Of a stretch of DNA of 64,000 nucleotides, positions 36,507-47,734 are shown in pieces. The translations under genes were made by a program, and so were the position numbers. Under the pieces are notes generated by a model that did no database searches, had not been told where the DNA came from, and saw only the letters and a list, made by a program, of their open reading frames with translations. This stretch comes from Corynebacterium minutissimum (GTDB lineage: Bacteria > Actinomycetota > Actinomycetes > Mycobacteriales > Mycobacteriaceae). Positions within the stretch are counted from its first letter, which is position 1, and each line of letters begins with the position of its first letter. The stretch lies in the NCBI RefSeq assembly GCF_000805675.1, contig NZ_JSEF01000015.1, positions 62,001 through 126,000 on the forward strand. Direction: 5' to 3'.

Positions 36507-39500
36507 CTAGAACGCACCTGCAGAGGGGTTGGCGTTGATCTGGACGGTGCGTGTGTCGTCATCGCTCGAGGCATCTGCACTATCACTGTCAGCCTCGGCG
36601 TCCTGAATCTCCTTCGGAGCCTCGGCAGGATCAGCGCCCTTGATCATCCAGATGATGGTGTCGAGCTCTTCCGGCTTCACCAGAACCTCGCGAGCCTTCG
36701 AGCCTTCCGACGGCCCCACTACTCCGCGGGATTCCATGAGGTCCATGAGGCGACCTGCCTTGGCGAAGCCGATACGCAACTTGCGCTGCAGCATAGACGT
36801 CGAGCCCAGCTGGGAGGTGACTACAAGGTCGACGGCCTCGAGGAGGTCGTCCATGTCCTTGCCGATCTCCTCGTCAATCTCCTTTTTTGCCTCGGAGGTC
36901 TTGTCGTCCGTCACGCCCTCGGTGTAGTTCGGGGTGCCCTGGGCCTTGGCGGCGTCGACAACTGCCTGCACCTCTTCGTCGGAAACGAAGGCACCCTGCA
37001 TACGCACCGGGCGTCCGCCCTGCGGGATGAAGAGGCCATCGCCCATACCAATGAGCTTCTCTGCGCCTCCCTGGTCCAGGATGACGCGGGAGTCCGTAAG
37101 CGAGGAGGTTGCGAACGCCAGACGGGAGGGCACGTTGGTCTTGATAAGGCCCGTCACCACGTCCACGGACGGACGCTGCGTTGCTAGCACCAGGTGGATA
37201 CCCGCCGCACGTGCCTTCTGAGTGATGCGGACGATGGAATCCTCAATCTCCTTCGGAGCCGTCATCATGAGGTCAGCCAGCTCGTCGACAACGCAGACGA
37301 TGTACGGGTAGGGGCGCATCTCTCGCTGCGATCCGGCCGGCGCCTGGTACTCTCCGCTGCGAACCTTGCGGTTGAAGTCCTCAATCTTGCGCACGCGAGC
37401 TGCCTGCATATCCATGTAGCGCTGCTCCATTTCCTCCACCAGCCACTGTAGAGCGGCCGCAGCCTTCTTCGGCTGCGTAATGATCGGAGTGATGAGGTGC
37501 GGAATACCCTCGTAAGGCGTGAGCTCCACCATCTTCGGGTCAACGAGGATGAGGCGCACATCTTCCGGCGTCGCGCGCGTGAGCAACGAGACGAGCATGG
37601 AGTTCACAAATGCCGATTTACCGGAACCAGTAGCACCGGCGACAAGCAGGTGCGGCATCTTCTTCACAGAGAAGGACGTGTACTCGCCTTCGATATCCTT
37701 GCCCAAACCAATAAGCATGGGGTCGTGGTCAGCCCGCAACGCTGGGGAATCGAGCACATCGCGCAGGCGCACCATCTCGCGGTCAGCGTTCGGCACCTCG
37801 ATACCGACGGCAGACTTGCCCGGGATCGGCGTCAACAGGCGCAGGTTATCTGTTGCCACGGCATAAGCCAGATTGGACTGCAGGTTCGTGATCTTGGAAA
37901 CCTTCACGCCTGGGCCCAGCTCGATCTCGTAACGCGTGACTGTCGGTCCACGGCTAAAGCCAGTGACCTGGGCGTTGACCTTGAACTCCTCGAAGACCTC
38001 AGTGATGGCCTCGATAATACGGTCGTTGGCTTCGGTACGAGCCTTGGCTGGCTTTCCGGCAGTGAGCAAGTCCGTCGTCGGGACGTCGTAGCCTCCGCCG
38101 AGTGCTGTGTCTTCAGCACCGATGGGTTCTGCCGGGGTTTCCTGCTGTGCCGGCGGCTCTTCATCTACCTTGGCGCCGGTCGTTGCATCGCGTCCAGAAC
38201 GCTGCTGGAAGAGGCGCACGGCTTCTGAATGCGCGTCGGAGACGACATCACCGCTAGCGGCAGCCTTTTGGGCCGCGCTTGCCGACGTCCCCGCTGCCGC
38301 CGCACCGAGCGCCGCACCGGCTGCCCCGCCGACATCCACACGCGGACGCTTCTTGGGAGCAGGCTTCGGTGCCGGAGCCGGTTGAGGTTCTGGCTCCGGA
38401 ACAGCAGGGAACTCATCAGTGTCATCAATCTGAGCCGTGCGCTCAGAGTCGAAGGACGGACGACCGTGTTGGATTGGCTCTTGCTGAACCGGCTCGTTCT
38501 GCACCGGCTTTGCGGACGCCGCGGAATCGAAGGGCACCGTGGCATTCTCGTCCGGCTCCGCTACTGGATAAGCCTGTGCGGGGCGCGGACGCGGTCGAGG
38601 ACGCGGAGTATAAGACTGGCGTTCGGGGCGCTCGCGCCCCTCGGCAATCGCATCGATGTCATCGGTGACGTAGCCGTAATCATCCTCGGGGACGTCGTCA
38701 AGCAGCTCCTCTTCCCTGCCCTGCTTGCGGTTACGAACACCATCGACTAGGCCGGAGAACTGCGCTGCCACGAAGTCATAGGCTTCACGCAGAGTAATGC
38801 CGGTGACGTTGAGCGCTCCATACACGATGAGCAGGAACAACAAAGGCACGGCTACATAGCTGGAAAAGGCCGCGACGAGCAGCTCACCGATTCCGAAGCC
38901 GATGGCGCCACCTGCTTCACCGGCCGCATTATTCTTCCAGGTTAGGTCAGGGAGGCCAGCGAAAATATGAATCAGGCTCAGCATGCACACGATGATGAGC
39001 GACGTTCCGCCCACGACACGCGGCTTAAAATGTCCGGCAGGGCCTGAAAAATCCATCATGAGCGCGATGGCGACCGCCAGGAGGCCCACAGGCAGGACAT
39101 ACGCACCCGCGCCAATGACGTAGCGCACGGCATCGGTCAGGTATTCACCGATGATGCCCGCGACCTGGAACCACGTGGCACAGGCCAGAATGATGGCGAT
39201 GCCGATGAGCACTAGAGCCACAGCATCTGGGTTTGAGATGCGGATGCTCTTCTCCGTTGACGTCGGGCGATCCATGACAGTGGTAGCTGCGTCCCCATCA
39301 ACGTCGCGCGCGCGGGTCACTTTGCTCTTCTTCGACGCTGCCTTAGCCGCTGCTTCATGTGTGGTGTTCGTAGCCTTCTTGTTTTTCGCGCGCCCAGAAA
39401 TTGCCCCTGACTCCCTCAACTCGTCGTAATCCTCGTACGCTTCTGCTTCATAAGCGTCATAGGCATCATAGTCACCGTCGTAGACATTCTCGTCTCGATC

Positions 39501-39758
39501 ACTGTATTCAGCCGGTTTCAAACCAGCCAAGCCATGGCCGACGCCTCTCGCCATGCCACCCATTCCGCGGGCGGTTGCGCCAAAAACGGTTCCTAAGCCT
39601 CGCCCTACGGCACGAAAGGCGCTGCCGGTCCTCTCTTCGGAGGTCTCAGCAGCGCGAGTTGCAGACGTCAGCGAGTAACTGCTTCGGCCGGACGGCCGCG
39701 AGCGATCGGCGGCACGACCTCGACCGGAAGCGCGAGACGGAGCGTTTTTGACAGACAT
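36507..39758 (-). CDS. ftsK: DNA translocase FtsK
   Basis: 1083 residues. Arg/Ser-rich N-terminus, four or five membrane segments at about 180-330, a long linker rich in Pro, Glu and Ala (about 370-560) and the motor domain (Walker [15 protein letters not shown], Walker [13 protein letters not shown]), ending in the gamma DNA-reading domain. It moves chromosome ends through the septum and activates XerCD. Starts at the ATG at 39758; the frame is open further up but the family begins near here. It ends 180 bp before terC. Confidence 0.96.
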   Translation of the reverse strand: MSVKNAPSRASGRGRAADRSRPSGRSSYSLTSATRAAETSEERTGSAFRAVGRGLGTVFGATARGMGGMARGVGHGLAGLKPAEYSDRDENVYDGDYDAYDAYEAEAYEDYDELRESGAISGRAKNKKATNTTHEAAAKAASKKSKVTRARDVDGDAATTVMDRPTSTEKSIRISNPDAVALVLIGIAIILACATWFQVAGIIGEYLTDAVRYVIGAGAYVLPVGLLAVAIALMMDFSGPAGHFKPRVVGGTSLIIVCMLSLIHIFAGLPDLTWKNNAAGEAGGAIGFGIGELLVAAFSSYVAVPLLFLLIVYGALNVTGITLREAYDFVAAQFSGLVDGVRNRKQGREEELLDDVPEDDYGYVTDDIDAIAEGRERPERQSYTPRPRPRPRPAQAYPVAEPDENATVPFDSAASAKPVQNEPVQQEPIQHGRPSFDSERTAQIDDTDEFPAVPEPEPQPAPAPKPAPKKRPRVDVGGAAGAALGAAAAGTSASAAQKAAASGDVVSDAHSEAVRLFQQRSGRDATTGAKVDEEPPAQQETPAEPIGAEDTALGGGYDVPTTDLLTAGKPAKARTEANDRIIEAITEVFEEFKVNAQVTGFSRGPTVTRYEIELGPGVKVSKITNLQSNLAYAVATDNLRLLTPIPGKSAVGIEVPNADREMVRLRDVLDSPALRADHDPMLIGLGKDIEGEYTSFSVKKMPHLLVAGATGSGKSAFVNSMLVSLLTRATPEDVRLILVDPKMVELTPYEGIPHLITPIITQPKKAAAALQWLVEEMEQRYMDMQAARVRKIEDFNRKVRSGEYQAPAGSQREMRPYPYIVCVVDELADLMMTAPKEIEDSIVRITQKARAAGIHLVLATQRPSVDVVTGLIKTNVPSRLAFATSSLTDSRVILDQGGAEKLIGMGDGLFIPQGGRPVRMQGAFVSDEEVQAVVDAAKAQGTPNYTEGVTDDKTSEAKKEIDEEIGKDMDDLLEAVDLVVTSQLGSTSMLQRKLRIGFAKAGRLMDLMESRGVVGPSEGSKAREVLVKPEELDTIIWMIKGADPAEAPKEIQDAEADSDSADASSDDDTRTVQINANPSAGAF

Positions 39759-39835
39759 GTCTGCCACTCTAGTAGCAAATGCACCATTAACAACATAAGC
39801 CACACGCGTGTGGCGAAATTTCCAGGAGGTTCAGC

Positions 39836-40462
39836 CTAGAGACTTGACCTGGTGATGGCGCTCTTCTCCCCCACAATCTCGACGTGCGCAGCATCGCGCC
39901 CAAACGCCCACAACAAGATTTCGGACACGGTGCCACGCACACGAACGACAGCGTCGCCCTGCTCCGCGACACCATGTTTATCCGCTGCCACGATGGGCGG
40001 AAAACCACTCGGTTCTAGTACCACGGGAAGACTCGACTTTGATAGCAACCCTGCCCCCATCGTCTTCAAGGTAAGAAGCAGTTCTTTCTGCGCAGCATGG
40101 GAAAACTCACGCGCTTCGGTGCGTCCATTCGCGCGGCGAATGTCCTCGTGATGCACAAAGTGCTCAGCCGAGTTAACGAGCTTGTCGGCGTAGCGGAAAG
40201 GGTTAAGTTTGCTTGCCCCACTCCCCCAGTCATCCACCAGCTCGTCAAAATCGCGTTTTAGCGCTTCCTCCGTCGCCTTCTCAAGGCGCGAAGAGAGAGC
40301 CGGAACGAAGAGCCCAGCGGAAGCATCAAGACGGTTTTCGCGCACCCACAAGTGTGCAGCGAGATCACGGGTAGTCCACCCTTCACACAGCGTGGGCACG
40401 TCGGGGCCTAACTCATGAAACAGCGCCACCATCTTGGCGCGCTCAGCAGATGAAAACGACAT
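39836..40462 (-). CDS. TIGR03085-family metal-binding protein (DinB/MDMPI-like)
   Basis: 208 residues from the ATG at 40462 (a Met four codons up is also possible, both with purine-rich leaders). SFSSAERAKMVALFHELGPD begins it; then the conserved LCEGWTTRDLAAHLWVRENR and HHEDIRRANG. The histidines are the metal ligands of the mycothiol-dependent isomerase fold. The family is common in mycothiol-producing actinobacteria; the reaction of this one is unknown. It sits alone between ftsK and rnj. Confidence 0.85.
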   Translation of the reverse strand: MSFSSAERAKMVALFHELGPDVPTLCEGWTTRDLAAHLWVRENRLDASAGLFVPALSSRLEKATEEALKRDFDELVDDWGSGASKLNPFRYADKLVNSAEHFVHHEDIRRANGRTEAREFSHAAQKELLLTLKTMGAGLLSKSSLPVVLEPSGFPPIVAADKHGVAEQGDAVVRVRGTVSEILLWAFGRDAAHVEIVGEKSAITRSSL

Positions 40463-40516
40463 GCGCCCCAGCATACCTACCGATGGCAGGAACGCTGGGG
40501 CGCAGTTGTAGCTGTT

Positions 40517-42613
40517 TTAGAGCGACTCGCGGGAGGCGAGCACCTCGTCGTCGTCCGGCAACAGGATGTCCGAGTTGGTCGGAACGATCGTCGGCAGGAT
40601 AACCGGCTCACGCTTGTACTTCGAAGACATGAGCTTCGCTACCTTGCGGCGAATCTTCTGCACCATACGGTAGGTATCATTCTCGCCCTCTGCGGCGAGA
40701 TCGTTCATGGTATTCTCCACCATCTCTGCGACCTCCGGCACGATGCCACGGTCGTCATCAGAGAAACCGGTAGTGGATACCGTCGGGTGCTCGAGCAGAC
40801 GCGAGGTGCGGTTGTCGATGACACAGGTAATCGACACCACGCCTCCTGCACCCAAGTTGGTGCGGTCTGCCAAGGTGTCCGCGTCGACGTCACCCATGGA
40901 CACGCCATCGACGTAAAGGTTGCCCACCTGGATCTGGCCGACGACCTCGGCGCGGCCATTGCGCAAGTCAACCACGACACCGTTCTGGGCAAGGACTACG
41001 CGATCACGGGCAACACCCGTGGAGATTGCGAGCTCCTTGTTCGCGCGCAAGTGGCGCCATTCGCCGTGAACCGGCATGGCATTCTTCGGGCGTGCTGCGT
41101 TGTACAGGAACAGCAGCTCACCACCGTAGCCGTGGCCGGAGGCGTGAACCTTGGCTTCCTTGTTGGTGATAACTTCAGCACCAATCTGGGACAGCATGTT
41201 GATGACACCGAATACTGCCTCCTCATTACCCGGAATGAGCGAGGAGGAGAAGATGATGAGGTCACCATCACGGACCGTGATCTGACGGTGCTCGCGACGG
41301 GCCATGCGGGACAAAGCAGCCATCGGCTCGCCCTGGGTACCCGTGGTGATGAGCAGAACCTTGTGCGGAGCCATCTTGGCTGCCTCATCGATCGGAATGA
41401 TGGTGCCGCGCGGAACCTTGAGGAAGCCCATCTTTTCCGCGATTTCCATGTTGCGCATCATGGAACGCCCGTTGAAGGCCACCTTTCGGCCGGCAGCCAC
41501 GGCAGCGTCGATAGCCGCCTGCACGCGGTACACGTTCGACGCGAAGGACGCGATGATCACGCGCTGCTTGGCTCCAGAAACCAAACGCTTAAAGGTCGCC
41601 GGAATGTCACCTTCAGAGGCAGAAACACCCGGGATGTTGGCGTTGGTGGAGTCACACAGCATGAGGTCCACGCCCTCATCACCGTAGCGCGACAGTGCCG
41701 GGAGGTCAGTCGGGCGGTTATCCAGCGGGGTCTGGTCCAGCTTGATATCACCGGTGTGAATGATATTGCCTGCCGGAGTACCAAGCATGACACCAAGTGC
41801 ATCCGGGACCGAGTGGTTCACCGCCCAGAAGCGGCAGCGGAACGGGCCGTAGTTCACATCAGACTTCTCGTTGACTTCCACGAACTTCGGCTTCTGGCGG
41901 TGCTCCTTACACTTTGCAGCGATGAGCGCGATGGTGAAGCGCGATGCCACGATCGGGATATCCGGGCGCAGCTTCAAAAGCCACGGGATAGCGCCAATGT
42001 GATCCTCGTGCGCGTGAGTCACCACGAGGGCCTTGACCTTGTGAATCTTCTTCTCAATCGGACCAAAGTCCGGCAGGATAAGATCCACGCCCGGCTCACC
42101 GGAGGACGGGAAAAGCACACCGCAGTCGATGATGAGCAGTTCATCTTGGTACTCAAAGACGGTCATGTTGCGACCGATCTCAGAGATACCACCCAGAGCG
42201 TAAATGCGCAGGGCATCCTTTTGCTGCTTTGGAGGTTCCGGCAAACGCTTGGTCAGGTCCGCGCCCTGCATGGATTTAGGCACATTGCGGCGACCACGGT
42301 TGTTATTCCGGTTGCGGCCGTTGTTGCGACCACCATTGTTATTGCCGTTGTTACCGTTGTTGTTAGCGCCGCCATTGCCACCGCGGTCGCGGCCACGGCC
42401 GCCGCGGGAACCACGGGAGCGGGAGCGGCGGTTGCCGTCCTCAGAATTTGAGTTATTCGAGTTATCAGACTCGTTCGAATTAGTGCCAGTCGCAGCCGAT
42501 TCATTCGGCGCTTGGAAAACCGGCGAAGCCGCCTCATTCGAGGCGGTCTCAGTCTCCGCAGGCGGGCCCGCCTTGCGGGTTACCTTGCGGGAGCGGTTAC
42601 GGGATTCAGTCAT
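40517..42613 (-). CDS. rnj: Ribonuclease J
   Basis: 698 residues. A metallo-beta-lactamase domain with VTHAHEDHIGAIPWLL, a beta-CASP domain and a C-terminal domain; it is a 5'-3' exo- and endonuclease in RNA maturation and decay. The N-terminal about 130 residues are an addition rich in Asn, Arg and Gly (GNRRSRSRGSRGGRGRDR and the NGNNGNNNGG run), probably disordered and RNA-binding. A gap of 2 bp separates it from dapA, so the two are cotranscribed. Confidence 0.95.
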   Translation of the reverse strand: MTESRNRSRKVTRKAGPPAETETASNEAASPVFQAPNESAATGTNSNESDNSNNSNSEDGNRRSRSRGSRGGRGRDRGGNGGANNNGNNGNNNGGRNNGRNRNNNRGRRNVPKSMQGADLTKRLPEPPKQQKDALRIYALGGISEIGRNMTVFEYQDELLIIDCGVLFPSSGEPGVDLILPDFGPIEKKIHKVKALVVTHAHEDHIGAIPWLLKLRPDIPIVASRFTIALIAAKCKEHRQKPKFVEVNEKSDVNYGPFRCRFWAVNHSVPDALGVMLGTPAGNIIHTGDIKLDQTPLDNRPTDLPALSRYGDEGVDLMLCDSTNANIPGVSASEGDIPATFKRLVSGAKQRVIIASFASNVYRVQAAIDAAVAAGRKVAFNGRSMMRNMEIAEKMGFLKVPRGTIIPIDEAAKMAPHKVLLITTGTQGEPMAALSRMARREHRQITVRDGDLIIFSSSLIPGNEEAVFGVINMLSQIGAEVITNKEAKVHASGHGYGGELLFLYNAARPKNAMPVHGEWRHLRANKELAISTGVARDRVVLAQNGVVVDLRNGRAEVVGQIQVGNLYVDGVSMGDVDADTLADRTNLGAGGVVSITCVIDNRTSRLLEHPTVSTTGFSDDDRGIVPEVAEMVENTMNDLAAEGENDTYRMVQKIRRKVAKLMSSKYKREPVILPTIVPTNSDILLPDDDEVLASRESL

Positions 42614-42615
42614 TC

Positions 42616-43554
<939 letters not shown>

Positions 43555-43594
43555 TTAGCTGAATCGGGGCGTTGCGCGAGTCTTAAATTTCTCC

Positions 43595-44343
43595 TTAGGC
43601 GTAAGGACTCGACGCCATTTCGGTGCCATCGCTCAGGGTGGTGATATTGAAATCGTCGAAAAGCACCGGCGATTGCTTCCTCAACAGCTTCAGACATGCC
43701 ACCGCTAGCTGCCGCATCTCCGTATCCGCCTGTTCCGTCGCCCGCGCGCCGATAAAGTGACGCCACGCCCGGTAGTTGCCGGTCACGACGATGCGAGACT
43801 CCGTCAGGTTGGGTAGCACTGCACGGGCGGCCTGGCGTGCCTGCTTCTTGCGCAGCAATGCATTCGGTTCCTGCTCGAGCTTCGATTCAAGAGCATCGAG
43901 GAGCTCTTCATAGACAAAACGAGCATCGTCCGCCGCCTGCAGAGTCAGGCGTGTGAGCTGTTCATCCTCCGCGATGAGTTTCGGCAGCACCACTTCAGCC
44001 TCTTCAGAATGAACAAAGCGCTGCGAGAGTTGCGAAAAAGAGAAATGTCGGTGGCGAACTAGCTCGTGTGTTGCGGAACGCGACAAACCACGGATATACA
44101 GCGTCGCGGTTGCGTGCTCGAGCAGTGCATCATGCCCAACCTCGAGGATGTGATGCAGATAAGCCTGGTTCGAAGCAGTTCGTGGGTTCGGCTTATCGAA
44201 GGACTCGTAACAAGCTCGCCCAGCGAACTCGACAAGAGCCTCGCTTTCCGACGCCTCCCCGTCCACCTCCCAGTCCACTCCCTGCGGCGCGTGGAAAACA
44301 GTGGCCGCGATGAGCTGGACATCAAGCTCAGTGACCTTAGCCA

Positions 44344-44344
<1 letters not shown>
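43595..44344 (-). CDS. thyX: Flavin-dependent thymidylate synthase ThyX
   Basis: 249 residues. The ThyX motif is RHRHFSFSQLSQR (family RHRxxSxxxxSxR). It makes dTMP from dUMP using FAD and methylene-tetrahydrofolate. It overlaps dapB by one base (TAATG) and is followed by dapA, the conserved dapB-thyX-dapA order. Confidence 0.96.
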
Positions 44345-45090
<746 letters not shown>

Positions 45091-45406
45091 TCACAATCCC
45101 TTCATCTGTGTTCGTTCTGTTAGCCATGACCAGTCTATCCCTGTCGACATCCAGGGCTCAGAACGGGGCACGCGGCGCTAACTCCCCTCGCCTACACCAT
45201 TCACCTACCCCCGTTGTTGTGTATGAGTAAAACCTATACCCCCAGTTCGGTAAGAGTCGAACACACAACCTAAAGCACTGCTTGACACCCCCACGTATCT
45301 TGATTTGTGAAGTTTATCCCCGCAGGCTATAGACCTCGAAATGCGTTGGCACTAGGATTGGGTTTAGAACACTTCTTCTAACTAGATTATTTTCGGGGAT
45401 ACGTCA
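45091..45406. promoter_or_regulatory. 316-bp divergent region dapB / HNH endonuclease
   Basis: It contains the promoters of dapB (minus) and of the HNH gene (plus). A TTGACA hexamer lies at 45282-45287, TATAGA at 45328-45333 and TAGGAT at 45354-45359, but spacing does not settle a promoter. An imperfect palindrome GTTCG-N8-CGAAC at 45245-45262 overlaps an SOS-type TCGAACA half-site. I see no gene. Confidence 0.35.
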
Positions 45407-46675
45407 ATGAGCACCACCACCATCCTGCCGGACGCCTTCTTTAGTATTACCAACCCTCATAACCCACACGCCGTTGCCCGCAGCATTGCCAGGAAAGCCA
45501 CCTACCAGGCCTGGCTTAGTGGTAAACCACAGCTTGAAGACGATATCGACACCACAGCACTGAGCCTCGTCAACGCCTGGGCACTAACCGAAGGACACAT
45601 CAAAGCAGGCCTTAGAGCCCTCCACCGGCTGGATACCCTGCCGAAGGTCAAGGCCGTGCAAGAAGAGCACTATGTGCTTGATATCGAATCGCTTATCGCT
45701 ATTGACCAACCCATGTCAGCCCTTGCCGGGCCTACTACTGCCACATTTACGCTCATTGATGGCATGCTGGCAGACTATTTCACCCCCACCAAACCCAACC
45801 AGGCTTTTCCTACCCGCGCCCAAATAAGACGCAAAGTCCGCGACTTATGCAAAGCACTCGATGACACCATCGCCTATCGGGACACCCGCCCGAAAGATAC
45901 CTACACGTTTTACTCCAATGGCACTACTGCGTGGCTTGAACTTGGAGTCGATGAGAATACCGGCATCAAACTCGATGCCTTCATCCGTAAAACCGCCGCC
46001 CATAAAGGCCTAAGCCTTACCGAGGCCGTAAAGAAACTTCTCAGCGGTGAAATCACCCCACCGGCAACCGTTATCCTCAATACTTATAGAGCCTGCGATG
46101 TTGACAACGCCCCAACCTATGTTGAGGGTTTTGGGTGGAAAGCCACCCCCATGCCACACGATAAACAACGCGACCTTTCTAAACCTAGTGAGGAAACAGA
46201 TTCCTATCGCCCGGGTGTGGGAATGCGCAAAGAAGTCGAAGGCAGAGACGGCACCTGCCGCATCGACGGATGCACTGAACCAGCCCACCACACTCAGCTT
46301 GACCACCGGCACAACTATGCCGATGGTGGTGCCACTCACCCCAGTAACTTGGCGTGTTTGTGCCAGAAGCATCACAACATGAAAACTGATGGCACTCTTC
46401 ACTACCTTCTGGACCCAAATAGCGGGGATATTATCTGGCTATTTCAAGACGGCACCTGGTGTATCACCGAGCCAGAAGGACCCCTAGCACCTAAACAAAA
46501 ACGCTGGGCCCAAACCGTTGGCCAACACATCACCACCACCCGCAAGCGCATTAGAGAAGAAGCTCAAAGACTCAAACAAGCTCTCGACGACTACCACCAA
46601 CAACAAACCCAAGCAGAAGAAACAGAAGCTCAAACCGGCGAAAACACTGACACCACCGACGACATCCCCTTCTAA
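45407..46675 (+). CDS. HNH endonuclease domain protein (DUF222/13E12-type)
   Basis: 422 residues. The C-terminal third has the HNH nuclease: CRIDGC, then HHTQLDHRHNY, then NLACLCQKHHNMK (Cys pairs bind zinc, His is catalytic). The N-terminal part (about 50-250) is helical and of the DUF222 kind seen in many copies in corynebacterial and mycobacterial genomes. The C-terminal end is rich in Gln and Glu. The codon choice is less GC-rich and uses many CCC/ACC codons; together with the repeats after it, this suggests acquisition. The biological role is unknown. Confidence 0.88.
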   Translation: MSTTTILPDAFFSITNPHNPHAVARSIARKATYQAWLSGKPQLEDDIDTTALSLVNAWALTEGHIKAGLRALHRLDTLPKVKAVQEEHYVLDIESLIAIDQPMSALAGPTTATFTLIDGMLADYFTPTKPNQAFPTRAQIRRKVRDLCKALDDTIAYRDTRPKDTYTFYSNGTTAWLELGVDENTGIKLDAFIRKTAAHKGLSLTEAVKKLLSGEITPPATVILNTYRACDVDNAPTYVEGFGWKATPMPHDKQRDLSKPSEETDSYRPGVGMRKEVEGRDGTCRIDGCTEPAHHTQLDHRHNYADGGATHPSNLACLCQKHHNMKTDGTLHYLLDPNSGDIIWLFQDGTWCITEPEGPLAPKQKRWAQTVGQHITTTRKRIREEAQRLKQALDDYHQQQTQAEETEAQTGENTDTTDDIPF

Positions 46676-46683
46676 ACCCCAGC

Positions 46684-46767
46684 CGTCGAATGAAACGACG
46701 AAGACAATCCGAGAACTTGCTCAATAGCTCAGGACTCGAAAAAGTCTCGTCGAATCAAACGACGAAG
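46684..46767. repeat. Twin 20-bp repeats downstream of HNH gene
   Basis: CGTCGAATGAAACGACGAAG (46684-46703) and CGTCGAATCAAACGACGAAG (46748-46767) differ by one base (G/C). Each is itself a small hairpin (CGTCG...CGACG). They are 64 bp apart. Confidence 0.9.
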
Positions 46768-46804
46768 GGTCGCGGGAGCCGAGGGCCGGAGGGAGATAGA
46801 GAAA

Positions 46805-46869
46805 AGCCTCCCTAACGGTAAAAAGTCGGCGCAGATTCTTGGGCGGAACTTTTAAGAGTTAGGGAGGCT
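46805..46869. repeat. 65-bp imperfect inverted repeat after HNH gene
   Basis: Outer arms AGCCTCCCTAAC (46805-46816) and GTTAGGGAGGCT (46858-46869) are perfect over 12 bp; inner TAAAAAGT and ACTTTTA pair too, leaving a GC-rich loop. The size and perfect ends resemble a small non-autonomous element or the termini of a decayed one, or a strong transcript end of the HNH gene, but no T-run follows directly. Confidence 0.85.
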
Positions 46870-46978
46870 AGCCGGCCGGAGAATGCCCGGCGGGATGTTA
46901 AGCAGGGATGCCTACGTGCTGCTGCTCATTATGATGGTCTAGGAAGCTGGATCCTACTGTCACAGCTGAAGGGAAAAT

Positions 46979-47647
46979 ATGACTCGCTCTATTGCACCGA
47001 CCACCGTCATCGGGGTCATCATTGCCGGATGTGCGTTGACCATCACCGCATGCTCTGATGGTGGTTCGGACACCACAAATTCACCTGCCTTTAGTTCGGT
47101 TGAATCCAGTCCGCGAGTTGCTGAAGCTCCAGCCAGTGAAAAAGTGACCCCAGAGGACTCGGGAGCGCAAAGCAGCTCGCAGGCAACGACTTCAGCACAG
47201 TTTGCGGGCATGGGTACAGCAGCGCTGGAAAATCAGCATCACATGCCCGAACGCCTGGGAGATCTCACGCCTACTAATGTGCGTGTGGGTGCCCACGATG
47301 GGTTTACCCGCGTAGTCATTGATCTCGAAGGAAACGGCGAACCGGGCTGGTTTACCACCTACACAGACAGCCCAACTCAACAGGCCTCCGGTTACCCGGT
47401 TGAGGCAGAAGGAAATGCTTTTCTCGACGTCGGAATCGAGGGAACTCCTTGGCCATCTACGCCTGAACTCGAGGAACGGCATATTCAGCAGGGAACTACT
47501 CCTGGAACTGGAGTCGTGAGCGAAGTGGTCTACACCACCTCATTTGAGTCACAATCGCAATTCATCATTGGTCTGCAGAAGAGGACTCCGTACTCGGTGA
47601 CATTTCTCGAGGACCCCAAACGACTTGTACTTGATTTCCAGGACTAG
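46979..47647 (+). CDS. AMIN-like domain lipoprotein
   Basis: 222 residues. A lipoprotein signal with lipobox TITAC (Cys25 lipidated), then a low-complexity Ser/Ala/Glu region to about residue 70, then a sheet-rich domain (RVGAHDGFTRVVIDLEGNGE, YPVEAEGNAFLDVGIEG, SEVVYTTSFESQSQFIIGL, RLVLDFQD) typical of AMIN-like proteins that bind cell-wall polymers. Located between the HNH element and the gpsI operon. Precise role unknown. Confidence 0.82.
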   Translation: MTRSIAPTTVIGVIIAGCALTITACSDGGSDTTNSPAFSSVESSPRVAEAPASEKVTPEDSGAQSSSQATTSAQFAGMGTAALENQHHMPERLGDLTPTNVRVGAHDGFTRVVIDLEGNGEPGWFTTYTDSPTQQASGYPVEAEGNAFLDVGIEGTPWPSTPELEERHIQQGTTPGTGVVSEVVYTTSFESQSQFIIGLQKRTPYSVTFLEDPKRLVLDFQD

Positions 47648-47668
47648 CAGCTAGCACCCAACAAGCTA

Positions 47669-47715
47669 AGAGCCCCGCCATCGCAGCCCATGAACGAGCT
47701 GGAGAGCGGGGCTCT
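47669..47715. terminator. Bidirectional terminator between lipoprotein gene and gpsI
   Basis: Arms AGAGCCCCGC (47669-47678) and GCGGGGCTCT (47706-47715) are perfect. It stands between convergent genes and serves gpsI in particular. Confidence 0.85.
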
Positions 47716-47734
47716 GGCTTATGAGGTTTGGGAA

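Larger units (their letters stand above)
46676..46978. other. 303-bp intergenic region after HNH gene, rich in repeats
   Basis: Holds no evident gene. It contains a pair of 20-bp repeats (46684-46703 and 46748-46767) and a 65-bp imperfect hairpin (46805-46869), described separately, followed by the lipoprotein leader with GAAGGGA as ribosome binding site. The sequence between is purine-rich (GGGAGCCGAGGGCCGGAGGG). Confidence 0.6.

Noticed and set aside
40787..42451. 554-codon open frame on the plus strand opposite RNase J
   Set aside because: Antisense shadow; no recognisable domain, and RNase J is clear on the minus strand.
45407..46675. HNH gene as a restriction-modification or homing intron system
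   Set aside because: No methyltransferase, no intron boundary and no interrupted host gene are seen; it is simply a DUF222/HNH protein.
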